Positions 11,693-23,785 of a DNA stretch of 64,000 nt are shown here, piece after piece; the stretch's first letter is position 1; each line of letters begins with the position of its first letter. A program made the position numbers and the translations under genes. Location: NCBI GenBank assembly GCA_030761205.1, contig JAULJL010000015.1, positions 10,545,501-10,609,500 on the forward strand, read 5' to 3'. The notes under the pieces are model-generated. The model did no database searches and had not been told where the DNA came from. It saw only the letters and a program-made list of their open reading frames with translations. Source of the stretch: Fremontodendron californicum. Its lineage: Eukaryota > Streptophyta > Magnoliopsida > Malvales > Malvaceae.

Positions 11693-11808
11693 GAAAACCA
11701 ATTTTGTTGTAGTGCCATTACATTATCGTTGATCACTTTCTTTTTGTCATATTAATTTGTTTCAAAGTGAAATTTTTCAACATCAACTTTGTTATCATCG
11801 CCGAAAAG

Positions 11809-11981
11809 TCTTAATTCGGATCTGAGTGTCGTATATGAGTACATGTCTGATACGAGTATATATTTTTTTTAATTTTTTTATATATTTGAAGGATCATACT
11901 TATACTTGCATCTGAATATATGTCGGATGCATGTGTCGAACACGAATACTTTAAAAATAATAAAAAATCCGAGTAACATAG
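11809..11981. mobile_element. MITE copy in the F-box A leader, left end eroded
   Basis: Same repeat as 45300-45485. Shared blocks are cggat.tgagtgtcg, ttatatatttgaag/catatatttgaaa, atatgtcggatgcatgtgtcg and the right terminus aatccgagtaacatag. In this copy the left inverted terminus (ctatgttactc...) is degraded. Compared with the leaders of F-box B and C, it lies inside the region homologous to their 5' flank, so it inserted after the genes duplicated. Confidence 0.6.
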
Positions 11982-11995
11982 TATATTTCTTATCT

Positions 11996-11998
<3 letters not shown>

Positions 11999-12042
<44 letters not shown>
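11999..12042. repeat. (TA)n microsatellite
   Basis: An uninterrupted TA dinucleotide run of about 44 bases lies 20 bases upstream of the F-box A start codon. It is likely to be length-polymorphic. Confidence 0.95.
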
Positions 12043-12045
<3 letters not shown>

Positions 12046-12062
12046 CTCTGTCTTCGTTAATC

Positions 12063-12281
12063 ATGGAGAAATTGACCATGAAAAAGAGCAAACTTCTGAA
12101 GGAAGGCCAGTCAGCAGCAAACATGATGGAGCGTCTTCCTAAGGAGGTCGTCCTCCATATACTATCCAGGCTCCCCTTAACATCTTTGCTGAAATCAAAG
12201 TTGGTTTGCCGAGCCTGGCGAAGCCTAATACGAGATTCATTTCTTATTGGTAAGCATTTCTTGCACTTGGCTGATGCTGGC
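12063..12281 (+). pseudogene. F-box gene A, 5' part (F-box domain), split by the retrotransposon
   Basis: ATG at 12063 opens 73 codons that contain the F-box domain: MERLPKEVVLHILSRLPLTS, then SKLVCRAWRSLIRD. This is the Skp1-binding part of an SCF ubiquitin-ligase substrate receptor. The reading frame runs cleanly to codon GGC at 12279-12281, where the LTR begins. The rest of the gene resumes in the same frame at 35898 after a duplicated ctggc. Element-encoded codons would extend the interrupted product by 18 residues to a stop at 12336-12338, giving a 91-residue F-box-only peptide if expressed. It is closely related to copies B (38776) and C (41380). Confidence 0.92.
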
Positions 12282-12985
12282 TGTAGACACCTAATTTTGT
12301 CCGGACCACTAAACAGGTATGTTTTCTTCCCATATTGATGTTTCCGAGTATAAAAAGACTGTTTTCATCCTGCAGGTGGTACTCCGAGACTTATTTTAAG
12401 AGGGCGAGCACAAAAAGTCATACTTGAAAAAAGTCAACCCCGAAAAAAAGTCAACCCCAAAAAGTCAACTACTGAAAAAGTCAACTACTAAAAAAGTCAA
12501 CCCACTTTCAAAATCAATATTTTAAGTTCAATTGAAAAATGGCGAAAGAATTTTGATAATCCGAGTTCTACATTGAAAGATATGGAGTTCGGAAGTTGGG
12601 ATTTGGAGATTCAGTAGAAAAGAAACCCTAATCCGAGAAATTTGGGGAAAAGTGCTTAAACGATCAAACTAGTCGAAATTGAAGGTTCCAAATGAAAGAT
12701 AAGCACTGACTACGGGTAATGGAGAAGTCACTTGCAAGAAAAACCGAAAAAAAAGTCAATCCGGGAGAAAACCGAGAATTAGGGTTTTTAGTGGATTTCG
12801 GTGAAATCGGGAAGAATCACAGAAATGGCCCGAATTGGTAAGACCAAAGCCCCCAATGGATGAAGAATGGTTAAAAAGGATGGCCCAAGGCTTAGATTGA
12901 AGAAAATCTGAAAATCGGATTTGTTTCGAGCAAAACCGGGCTTCGGAGGTAAAAGGGCAAAATTGGAAAAATTTGGGAAAAATAG

Positions 12986-13620
12986 CAAATGGACTCCGAA
13001 AATTATGGAAAATTTTTCAATCTCATTCTTAAATCATTTGAAGGAGATTGGAGAAAGAAAATCTTGATTCCGAGTTCGTTTGCAAAATGGCCAAATCCCG
13101 GGCTTCTTATGTAGTAATTCAAAAAGGAAAATCCTGGAAAAATAGCAAATGGACTCCAAAAATTCTGAAATTTGGCAAATATCATTTTTAAATTATTTGG
13201 AAGATATTGGCGAAAGAAAATCTTGATTCCGAGTTCGTTTGCAAAATGGCCAAATCCCGGGCCTCCTATGCAGTAATTCAAGCCGATAAATCCCTAAAAA
13301 ATACCAAATGAGCTCCAAAAATTATGAAAATTTCCAGATCACACTTTTTAATTATTTTGAAGAGATTGGTGAAGAAAAATCTTGATTTGGAGCTCGTTTA
13401 AAAAATGGTAAAATGTAGGGGCATAAAAGGGCATTTTTGGGAAGAAAAAAATCCAAATAAATAGCAAACGGACTCGGATAATTTTGAAAACTTCCAGAAC
13501 TCAATATTTTATTATTTTGGAAGTATTAAAAAAATAAAAATTGAATTTGGAGTCCGTTTGATATTTACTTGCATTCGGGGGGCAAAATGGTCATTTCACC
13601 CAAGCAACCGAAAAGGGCTT
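12986..13620 (+). repeat. four tandem ~160-bp units inside the LTR
   Basis: The landmark caaa(t/c)gga(c/g)ctc recurs at 12986, 13146, 13305 and 13465, giving a 159-160 bp period. Each unit contains a tcttgattccgagttcgtttgcaaaatggccaaatccc-type core that decays in the last two copies. The same array is present in the 3' LTR from about 31792. Confidence 0.85.
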
Positions 13621-13932
13621 TTTTTGGCCCTTCAAAAAATTAGAGTTGGGCTGGAAAAGAGAAGTGCTGGCATGCCCAAGCCCAAAGAAAGGAGGAAGCT
13701 TCTAATTTTTTTTTTTTCAATCAAGTGGTTAAAAATCAAGAGTTAGTTAACCATTCTCTTTGATCAAACCATGGTGATTAAACCACATAGGTTAAGAAAG
13801 ATGTCAACATTATTTTTGCATAGAGAGGGCTGAGATGCTAATCTAAGGGTGGTAATTTCATAACTTTTCATCTTGAATTATTGGCCATTTGATGGAAAAT
13901 AGGTTACACAAAAATGACAACATCTTTGAGGC

Positions 13933-13940
13933 TATATAAG
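13933..13940 (+). promoter_or_regulatory. TATA box of the Ogre-like LTR promoter
   Basis: TATATAAG sits in a G/C-containing context about 1.65 kb into the LTR and is followed by a short leader-like segment. The identical motif is at 32738-32745 in the 3' LTR. It would place the U3/R boundary about 30 bases downstream. The 3' LTR copy points into F-box A's 3' part and could drive read-through. Confidence 0.55.
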
Positions 13941-15249
13941 CATCATTAAGGCCAACCCTAGGGAGGCACATTTTGGTTTTTTCTTTTCCATTTTGGTTGA
14001 TTTCTCTTAGTTTTTCTTAGTTTTTATCTTCTTGGTTGAGAGCAAAAAAAGAAAAGTTTAGAAAAAAAAGGAAAGTTTGAAGAGAAAAGCTTGAAATATT
14101 AGCTTCTTGAGGTTGCTCTTGAGCACCAACTCTTGCACTTTCATTTTCTATTCTTGTTTTTTTTCTATTTTAATCTCTACTTGGTGAGTTTTCATTTTAG
14201 AATAATGTTTTTTTGTTCTTCCTTCATTTCCTTTCTTAAGTATATTTTATTTACATTTTGTTTTTACAATAAACTCACCATGGCCAAATGGCCTACATTA
14301 TTTATTTTAAGTTGTTGTGTTGATTCATTTTACCATATTGTTTATGCTATTTTCTTTTTTTTTATGTTTTAAATGTTATGTTATTTCATGTTCTTGAGTT
14401 ATATTTTAATTTGGTTGCTTTGTTTGTTGCCATTTATGTCTTAGATATCATGTTTTTTTTGCATTTTAATTTTCTGTTTTCATGTTGTTTAAATTTGAGC
14501 ATGTTTTAGATCTTGCATATTAGGTGTTTGTGAAAATGCTTGTGTGATTCTTTGCATGATTCTTGTTTTATATCCTAATTGAGCATGTTTTAGATCTAGT
14601 ATATTAAGTGTTTGTGAAAATGCTTGTGTGATTTTTGCATGATTTAAGTGTTATGACTTAGTTTTTCATGCTAGTATGCCAAGTGTTTGTGAAAATGCCA
14701 TGCTTGTTGGAGCTTGAGGCCCTTTGGCTACTCCATGTGTTTTGCATTGTGTGTTGCATTTTTTGTCATGCTAGTTGTTAGGTTTTTGCATTTGCATGAT
14801 ATTTGGGTGGATTTTTGAATTAAGCATGCCTTGTGTTTGTGAAAATGCCATGCATGTCTTAGGTCTAGGTTACATTAAATGCCATGCAAGTTCATGTTAG
14901 GTCTAGGCCATATTATTTATGTCATGCATTTTCCTTACATTTAGGTTTAGATCCATGCATTTCATGCATTATGTTTGCTGCATTGTTTCATGCATTTCAT
15001 GTTCATGCCACTTGAATAATGACTTGAGCCAATTAATGGTTCAAAGTCATGCTCTCTTGAACACACTTGTGGAAAATTAAGTTTGTCAAATTGATTATTC
15101 TACCTTTGTGATTTTTTTACTTAGCCCATTTTTATCTAACTTTCAAAAAGTCTTAGCTACTGCTTTCAAGTCGTTTTATGAGTTTCAAATATTTTTATTT
15201 TTATTTTTAAATGATTTTATCAAAGACAAAAAAAAAATGTGTTGGCAAA

Positions 15250-15680
15250 GCAGTTTTTTTTTTTCACCTAAAACTCGTACATCTCCGATTTTTCTGGGAA
15301 TTCATCTTTGATCAGAAAATTAAGCCGATTTGTTTTCGTGTAGTTTTACATGTCCTGAGTCTCCAGTATTTTTTTTATAAATTTTGGAATTTTTTAAAAT
15401 AGGGTAAAAAATCATGGATTAAAACTGGACAGTGGAGTCAGAATTGAATTTAAAGAAAAACAAAGCAGTTTTTTTTTCTCCTCCAAAAACTCGTACATCT
15501 ATGATTTTTCTGGGAATTCATCTTTGATCAGAAAATTAAGCCGATTTGTTTTCGTGTAGTTTTACATGTCCTGAGTCTCCAGTATTTTTTTTAGAATTTT
15601 TGGAAGTTTTAAAAATTGGGTAAAAAATCGTGGATTAAAACTGGACAGTGGAGTCAGAATTGAATTTAAAGAAAAACCAA
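15250..15680 (+). repeat. 216-bp direct duplication inside the LTR
   Basis: Two copies of a unit running from gcagttttttttt through ctggacagtggagtcagaattg (starts at about 15250 and 15466). The same duplication is in the 3' LTR from about 34048. Confidence 0.8.
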
Positions 15681-17101
15681 TTTTCTGTTTTGGTTAATTC
15701 ACATAGAGTGGGCTGATTAGGAGGGTTAGCTACTGACTTAGGGTAATTTCTAAGCCTTTTTAAACTCTAAAAATGGTTTTTCATGTCCCGGGTTAAGGAG
15801 AGTCAAGTCCGGATTTTTTAAAACTTAGGAAATTAGAGCCATTTAAAAAAACATTTAGCCCAGTTTTTATTGTTAATTCAAGCTTTTCAAAATTGTTTTC
15901 AAACAATCACAAAGTATTTCGGTTTTAGAATATTTAATTTGACATATTTTCCTAAGGTAGCCGGATATCTTTTTAGATACACGGATTTCCTTAATTAAAG
16001 GAAAAAAATACATTTCATGCATTGCATTTTTATATTCATGCATTTTATATAATATGTGATTCTTGTTATAATAATTTCTATGATATTGTTATTATTTTGA
16101 TTTATATTTTTGATGTTATATGGTTTATTATATGATTTGGAATGTTTCATGATATCCTATGCTTTTATTTAGTTATTTTTTTTTTGTCATATTATTTAGC
16201 ATATACTATGTTCATGCATTATTATTTCCATTTTTATTTTTATGCATATTATATGGTAGCACTATTTCATATTCCATCTCATTTAATTTATATGCCATAT
16301 CATTCATGTTTGCCATGTCATTTAGGTTGCATCATATTATTTAGATTTTGCTATGTCATTTTATTTATGTCATGCATATACATATTCATTTCTTTTAAAT
16401 GTTTTCAAAAAAAGATAATGGTTTTCAATAAAAAAATATAAAAATATTCCCGAGTTAAAATAATTCATGAGTTCTCTACCGGGTTTGCTGGAGGGAATAT
16501 CATCAATTATCATTAATAAAGGAATATCTTTCTTTCAAAAAAAGAGAATGATTCAGAAAGTTTTCCAAAACTAATAAAAATTTCTATATTTTGCCACGTT
16601 TGTTGGGGAATATAGGAAAATTTAGAATTTATAAATTCCGGATCATTTTCAATAAAAAAAATGAAATTATTTTTCTTTAAATTGGGAATTAACTTGAAAT
16701 ACTAAATTTAAAACCAATCTTTACCGAGACTTGAGATAATACACGATTAATAAGGTACCGATTTATACGGGCGTTGTGGGGGTGCTAATCCTTCCCCACA
16801 CGTAACCGACTCCCGAACCCGCTTCTTTGATTTCTCTGGTTTAAAACGCAGACTTGAAATTGGCTTTTAAAATATTTTAATTAATTTTTAAAATATTTTA
16901 TAAAACCGGTTTTAATAGGTGGCCGATCACACCTAGCTAAAAAAGATTGGTGGCGACTCCATGTCTTTTTTAAGGTCATTTTCAAAACCTTCATTTTTCT
17001 AGAGGAATTAAGTCGACTTTTCCTCGGTTTTTTAATGTCACGCTTAACGAATAATAAAGTCTTGCGATGAGACTCGTTATTTTTTTTAGGTTGCGACAGC
17101 T

Positions 17102-17119
17102 TGGCGACTCCGCTGGGGA
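17102..17119 (+). other. primer binding site of the Ogre-like element
   Basis: TGGCGACTCCGCTGGGGA begins three bases after the LTR end. An 18-nt site starting TGG pairs with a tRNA 3' CCA end. From memory of the family, Ogre elements use a tRNA-Arg primer and this sequence fits. The tRNA identity is an inference. Confidence 0.75.
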
Positions 17120-18061
17120 ATTTTAGAGAGTCAGGCTTAGAGTTAGTCGTGTGTTATCAAAGTCTCGGTTTTGTTGGTTTAATTGGTGTTTAATTTTTAT
17201 TCCCATATTTCTTTGAAAAAAAAAAAAGAGAATTTTGAAAATAAAAAAATGTTTTAATATGTCCATATTCATGTGCATTCATATTATTAGTTGTTCCCTG
17301 TTAATTTTGTTGCGTATATTTATATGTTTGTTTGAATGATGCTTTACATTGTTTAAGTTTAGTGGGGTATTTAGAATAAGGGTTGTAGAATAGGTGGTGA
17401 CAGGTTTGTTTTGTTCCTCCACACACACTACACGTGCATTTGCATAACATGAATCCTCTACCCGGGTTCCGTCCTTTTAAGTGGGAGTAAAGTAACTACG
17501 CCTTCGTGATGATCCTCCGTATGGGCTAGTGAAACACTTTCGGAGTATAAAGTACCTAATGCCTTCGTGATAATCCTCCGTACGGGCATAGGAAAATATA
17601 CTCTAACGAATTGAACCCGCTTTTATCGGGGTGCCTTACTAGCCTTCACCGGCGACAGTGAGGAACAATTCGGAGCCTTAGAACCAATTCACCTTCATAT
17701 AGTAAACCTAGGCGAAGCCATGCCGGATTTCTGTTAGATACCCGAAGTTTAAGACACATGGAGGAACATTTCCAACCTTTTACCATCTTTCTATATGTTA
17801 GATACAAATTGGGTGATGATGAACGAACATCATACCACTCGTATTTTTTATTATTTTGTCCCAAAGGCGTTGTAATGCCGTAGCTCTGTTTAAATTTTGG
17901 GACATTTTTTTTAAGCATGTTGTTATTTATGTTATATTTGTGAATTCATTTCCTTACTAATCTATTTCTTTCTGTTTTCTTTTCTTTGGCATGCATCATA
18001 GACATCATCGTACACTTGAAGTTTATTGGCCTCGGGATAGTTATCAACCCAAAGGACTTTC
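17120..18061 (+). other. untranslated leader of the Ogre-like element
   Basis: About 0.94 kb without a convincing ORF. It contains an imperfect ~60-bp tandem duplication (gccttcgtgatgatcctccgta at 17500 and a similar block at about 17562). It leads into ORF1. Confidence 0.6.
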
Positions 18062-19813
18062 ATGGAGGACCAGGTTATTTCAGTGATAGAAGATCATGCA
18101 GTAGCCAGGGCACAGTCAGAAAAAAATCAGAGGGAGGATGGAGATTGCCTCAAGAAGGGTTATGTGTCAATATTGCCGGAAAGGGTCAAAGTGGATCCTA
18201 GACAGAATAATCTCCGAGGGTTAGCCGACATTTGGAACCAGTGGAATGTATCAGAGAAAGAAGCCTTCACTCAGAAGTATGGAGACATAGCACTCTTAAT
18301 TCCGATTCAGGTCAATAGTGGGTTGATTCAGGCTATGGTACAGTTCTGGAATCCTGCTTATAGATGTTTCACTTTTAACGAGGAGGATATGACACCACTG
18401 ATCGAAGAATACTCGACACTGTTACGTATTGAATGTCCTAATCCTGATCGGATATATTTGAAGGAAATGAAACCTTCAGGTCTTAAGAAGAAACTGGCTA
18501 GGATCACGGGAATGGATACAACGTGGGTTGAGAGTCATGTGGACACGAAGCAGAAAAATGGGTGTATTCCGTGGGAAACTCTCCGACTGTTGATATTGGG
18601 TTGTTCTGACAAAGCAAAAGCCAGGGACATCTTCGCTCTAGCTATCTACGGGTTAATCATATTCCCGAAGATATTGGGTCATGTGGATATAGCCGTGTTT
18701 GATTTCTTTGAAAAGTTGGAACAAAAGATCAACCCATCTCCGGCCATCATAGCTGAAACTATCCGATCCTTGAATTTTTGTAAAAGGGCCGGACACGGGA
18801 GGATCAAGGGGTGTGTACAACTCCTTTATATTTGGATTCAAAGTCACTTTTGGAAGATAGAAAATGTTTCCTTCAAACCATACATGAAGACTTTAGTTTC
18901 GATTAGGGAATTCCTTCAAAATGATTGGCCTAAGGAAGGGAATGAAGAGAAATGGGTCAACATGTTCCGAAATCTAAAAGGGGAGATGGTGACTTGGAGA
19001 GCTCCATGGATGGTTCCTGTGCCGATTATGTAGAAATATGGGGACAACCCGGGAGTTCCACTGCTCGGAATTTGGGGGTCTGTGAGTTATGCGCCCCTGT
19101 TGGTGCAAAGACAGGTTGAGTCTCGGCAATTCACACCCATGACTCATAATTTAGGATCATCAGAGTTCACTTATGGGGAAGATGGATATTCTGGAAAAGT
19201 GCGGGCAGCGATCGAAGCATGGAAGAAAACTCAACGGATAAAAGTGGCCAGATATGCCGACACCGTCACACCTGATTATTTGGTATGGAGGAAGTTAAGG
19301 GTTAATGATAGACTATTGACATCAGATGGGGAGGAGATCCAGTTCATAAATTCGCCACCGAGGGAAATGCCATCAGAGTTAGAAATTACAAGAGCGGAAT
19401 TTGAAAAAGAAAAGGCCCGGATGAGTAAAGAAATTGCCCGACTGCAAAAAGAGCTTGGAGACATGAATAATATGGAATCAGCTCGGGAAAAAGAGAAGAA
19501 ACAGATTAAGAGAGAAAGGGACACCGTCAAGGACGACCTTCGAAAGTTACATTTGGAGAACAAGAGGTATCGCTTTGAGCTCAGGTTTGAGGGGACTCTC
19601 AAGACTTCCGGGGAATGGGAACAAGAAGTCAAAAACCTCAAAAAGGAGAAGAATTATTGGGTAGAAAAGGCGAAACACGAGGAAGCCCGAGCAAATCAAC
19701 TTGAGAAGCAAGCTAGGGAGAGCTTACAGGGTGATGCTTCTGCTAACACGTCTAAGGGCCGTGAACAAGTAGGGATCAGATGGAAGAGCAAGGCAGTTAA
19801 AGGAGGACATTGA
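18062..19813 (+). pseudogene. Ogre ORF1 (plant mobile-domain-like protein) with one internal stop
   Basis: ATG at 18062 opens a frame of 584 codons interrupted only by TAG at 19031-19033. The N-terminal two thirds (GLADIWNQWNVSEKEAF, FWNPAYRCFTFNEEDM, IPWETLRLLILGCSD) resemble the PMD/DUF7745-type protein encoded upstream of gag in Ogre elements. The C-terminal third is a long charged coiled coil (about 19390-19740, ELEITRAEFEKEKARMSKEI). The function of this ORF is unknown in the family. After the TAG the same frame stays open to 19813, so the stop is probably a single recent substitution. It lies between the leader and gag. Confidence 0.75.
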
Positions 19814-20126
19814 AGAAGGTCCAGGATCCGAGGGAGTTATTATAGGACTAGTATCTTGTAATAGTTTTTAGGAGAGACAGATTATCATGATCTTTTGTTC
19901 TAGGAAATCAATGAAAGACCGTTTGGTTGGAATTATCCCGGGGCCAATACTCACTTTGTTCATATTCATTCATTCATTTATTCATTTTTTATAAAATAAA
20001 AAATTGTGTCAATAATTTCTAATCCATGGTTTTTTTTAAAAATATATATATAAAGGTACAATTGGTCGCACTCAGAAAGAACCAGATTTCCAACACTCTT
20101 ACAATACTCGGTCTCGAACAAAAGCC
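19814..20126 (+). other. spacer between ORF1 and gag
   Basis: About 310 bases, AT-rich in its second half with a short (TA) run near 20041-20053. No gene seen. Confidence 0.6.
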
Positions 20127-23100
20127 ATGGAAAATGACCAGCTTGCCAGAATTGAGAGAACGGAAAGAATCCAGAAAGAACTACAAGAACAGTTGACTAA
20201 GTCTCAAGAAGAGACACGAGAACAAATGACAAAGCTCATGGAGATGATGAGCAATATGATGAAGCAGAAGTGGCCTGGAGAGAATTCAGCTGCTGGAATG
20301 GGGGCAGTAAATCAGGAGGATAGACCAGAAGTGGTACAGAGAAATGGCCAGGCATCCCAACCTATGGGAAATGAAATTCCAACTGGGGCAGCATCCTACA
20401 TCTACATCCAGCCGGCGGCCGAACCACAGAATTTCGGTCCAAAAAGGGGTAACATCAGAGCTGATCCAATTGAGGTTGAGGTTCCAGACTTCGAAGAAAT
20501 GGCAGAGAAGGAAAAGGCCAAAATGACCGAACTGAAGAGGGTCGAAACTGCTGAATCTGAGAAGAAATATCAGTTGTTGGAATAAAGGCTAAGAGCAGTG
20601 GAAGGAGCAGAGTTGTTTGGCAGCCTAGATGCCAAAGAGATGAGCCTGGTACATGATCTATTAATTCCACCAAAGTTCAAAGTACCAGATTTTGAAAAGT
20701 ATAATGGGACCACCAACCCATCCGCCCATCTGACTATGTACTGTAGAAGGATGACAGGGCACGAGGATAATGAAAAATTGCTTATTCATTGCTTCCAGGA
20801 CAGCTTAACAGGGTCAGCCACCCAATGGTACAACCAACTCAGTCGTACCAAGATTCGTTCATGGACGGATCTGGCCAGGGCTTTTATGGAGTATTATAAG
20901 CACGTTTCTGATATGGTACCAGACAGGCTGTCATTACAGAACATGGAAAAGAGGTCCAATGAGACCTTCAAGGAGTATTCACAGAGGTGGAGGGACCTGG
21001 CAACACAAGTGCAACCCCCTTTAACCAACAAAGAAACCACGGTGCTTTTCATCAACACATTGAAGGCACCTTATTATGACAGATTGGTGGGAAATGCTGC
21101 CAAAGATTTTGCGGATATGGTAATATCTGGAGAAATGATTGAGTCAGCCATTAAGAGTGGAAAGATGGAAGGGGGTGAGTCTGCTACCCCAAAAAGAGCT
21201 TTTCCTACAAAGAAAAAGGAGGAAACCCATGCAGTAAGCTTCAACCAATATCCTTACACACCTCCAACACCATATACACCACCGAGGCCTTATACCCCTA
21301 ACACACCTTATGCACCTCCTACACCATACACACCATGCCCGGGGTATAATCCTTATTACCCTAATATCAACCACCTTACCCAAAACCCGTTCCCTTACAC
21401 CAATATACCACAACTGGCATATCCCCTCAAATCACCCTTCCTAGAAATACTGTTCCTAACACACAAGGGCCTGTGCGTAATGACCAACGTTCACCAAGGA
21501 ACGATCAAAGAACCCAATTTGATCCGATTCCCACTACTTACGGTGATCTATATCCAAAACTGTTGCAGGGTCAACTTGTTGCACCTGTGTACCTAAAACC
21601 TTTGACACCTCCATATCCAAGATGGTACAATGCAAACACCAACTGTGCATACCATACGGGAATCCAAGGACATTCAATTGAAGATTGCCTAGCCTTCAAA
21701 AGGAAAGTCCAAAGCTTGATTAATTCAGGGGTAGTGAAGTTTGGATCAAAAAATCGGCCGAACGTAGCTGGAAATCCGTTGCCCAATCATGCTGGGAATC
21801 AAGTAAATGCAATATTGACCGGAGGGGACAGAAAATTAAAAAGGGATATTGAGGAGGTTAAGACTCCAATGATGACAATATGGGTTGAAATGGTCAAGGC
21901 AGAATTGGTAGAAGGTACGGAAGATTTGAAGATAGTTGCAGGAGGGGTGTATGATTGGTGCCCGTTCCATAAGAGTGAAGGCCATGACATACAGAACTGT
22001 GGGGACTTCCGGGTTAAAGTCCAAAGAATGATGGATAGTGGGGTAGCCCAATTCTATGAGGAGATAGAAGGGGAAATAGAAGTCATTGAAAATACAAGTG
22101 GCTATGGGATAGGAAGACCCCTAATCATCTACTATGATGAACCGGAGGAAAAAGTTATGCCAGCCATGGAAGAAAATGCGCCCAAATTAATCATTGATTT
22201 ACCTGTTTCCTTTCCATACAAGGAAAACAAGGCTACACCATGGAAATATGACTGCAGTATGGTTATGCCCGGGTCTTCAGGCCAACAGGATATTACAGGT
22301 GTGGGGCATTTAACCCAAAGTGGGAGGTGTTATGCTCCGGAGGCTGTTGAACAAGGGGTAGCAGGGAAAGACAGAGGAATTGACAAAGGGAAGAAGGTCG
22401 TCGAGCCAATCCACATTGAGATGGATTTGCCAGAGGAAACAGAGAGGGGATCAGCCCCGGTTAATAGAATCAAAGAGCCAGTATGTGAAAAAGAAGCTTG
22501 TGAGTTCTTGAAATTTATAAAGCATAGTGAATATAGCGTGGTTGAACAACTGCAACGTCAACCAGTTAGGATTTCAATCTTATCTTTGCTTTTAAATTCA
22601 GAACCACACAGAAAGGCTTTATTGAGAGTATTAAATCCAGCGTACGTGGCCAATAATATATCTGTGGAAAAGCTGGATAGGTTGGTGGGAAACATCGCAG
22701 CTGATGACTTCATATTCTTCAGCTATGAGGAAATACCACCCAATGGTATTGGATCAACAAAAGCTCTCCATATAACCACTACTTGTAAGGGGCACATATT
22801 ACCGAGGGTCCTTCTGGACAACGGTTCTTCACTAAATGTGATGCCTTTAGCAACCTTATCCAAGTTACCAGTGGATTTATCCTATATGATACCAAGTTGC
22901 ACGGTGGTCAGAGCTTTTGGCGGAACCAGAAGGGAGGTTATGGGAACCATTGAAGTTCCTTTGGAAATAGGCCCGTGCACATATACAGTGAACTTCCAGG
23001 TTATGGATATCAATCCATCTTATAACTGTTTGTTGGGAAGGCCATGGATACATTCAGCTGGGGCTGTACCCTCGTCTCTTCACCAGAGACTAAAATTTGT

Positions 23101-23785
23101 GATGGAGGGCCGGTTGATTACGGTATCAGGAGAGGAAGACATAATAGCCTCCGCATCCACTGAATCTCCTTATGTGGAGCCGAATGAAGAGGCTGTGGAG
23201 TGTTCTTTCCGGTCTTTGGAATTTGTAAATGCAGTTTTTGTCGCTGAAGGACAAAAAATTCCAAAACCAAAGCTGTCCAAGAACACAAGGTTGGGAGTAA
23301 AAACCACCGTAGGAAAAGGCTGCAGGGCAGGAAAGGGTCTCGGGAAATATCTTCAGGGGATGGCTCGAGCCATAGAGGTAAAAGGAAAAAAGGACCGATT
23401 TGGCTTAGGATATCTTCCAAAGGCCCATGAGAAAAGAAGACAGGTTGAAAAGAATCGACAAAGGAGGATGGCCCATTTTGCGGGTATGGATATTGAGTGG
23501 GAGCCTATGACATTCCCACCTATCCTTCACAACTTCCGCTCAGCCGGTTCTCTGTTCGGAGAAAAGAATTCTGATGATGTACTTGTGATGATAGAGAAAG
23601 CCTTCAAGAAATTCCAGGTGAATGGTGATGAACAGATGAATGATGTGGAGATCTGCATGACTGGGAAAGACAGAATTGAAAGAAAAAGTGCTAGCTGGAT
23701 GGTGCGACCTTGTCCACCAGGATATAGACTAACCAATTGGAGTGCGACTGAGTTGCCCATAGTCTTTAAGTCTATTCCAAAGTAA
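20127..23785 (+). pseudogene. gag-protease region of the Ogre-like element, broken frame
   Basis: ATG at 20127 opens a coiled-coil start (RIERTERIQKELQEQLTKS). An in-frame TAA at 20583-20585 interrupts it, and gag then continues (retrotransposon gag domain about 20690-21100, CFQDSLTGSATQWYNQL). A proline/tyrosine-rich PYTPP repeat follows at about 21250-21350. A one-base loss near 21426 moves the frame. The rest (to 23785) has two Cys/His knuckle-like motifs (CAYHTGIQGHSIEDC; CPFHKSEGHDIQNC), an aspartic protease (LLDNGSSLNVMP, then LLGRPWIHSAG) and a G-patch-like segment (GKGLGKYLQGMAR). The frame closes at TAA 23783-23785, which overlaps the GT of a candidate intron. Confidence 0.88.

Larger units (their letters stand above)
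2571..11714 (-). mobile_element. CACTA (En/Spm) DNA transposon, complete ends, genes on minus strand
   Basis: The left end starts CACTACAGCAAATTG at 2571. The right end at 11714 is its inverted counterpart (reverse complement CACTACAACAAAATTG). A 3-bp target duplication cca flanks it (2568-2570 and 11715-11717), as is known for CACTA elements. Both ends carry dense arrays of the GCGGCGTTT/AAACGCCGC subterminal motif. Inside, on the minus strand, lie a TNP2-like transposase gene (5057-8793) and a TNPA/Transposase_24-like gene (3330-4907). The 2.4-kb leader region (8794-11194) contains captured host exons. Length 9,144 bp. The TNP2 reading frame is broken, so it would need enzyme from another copy. 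The insertion lies about 350 bp upstream of the F-box A start codon. Confidence 0.93.
12282..17098 (+). repeat. 5' LTR of the Ogre-like element
   Basis: Begins TGTAGACACCTAATTTTG and ends taggttgcgaca. It aligns over its whole length with 31072-35892. It contains a TATA box (13933-13940), a four-copy ~160-bp repeat (from 12986) and a 216-bp duplication (from 15250). AT-rich open frames inside it (for example 13003-13281 minus) reflect the repeats and are not genes. Confidence 0.95.

Noticed and set aside
13003..13281. Minus-strand ORF with internal 53-residue repeat, also at 31807-32085
   Set aside because: It lies inside both LTRs and simply translates the 160-bp tandem units. No start context or family.
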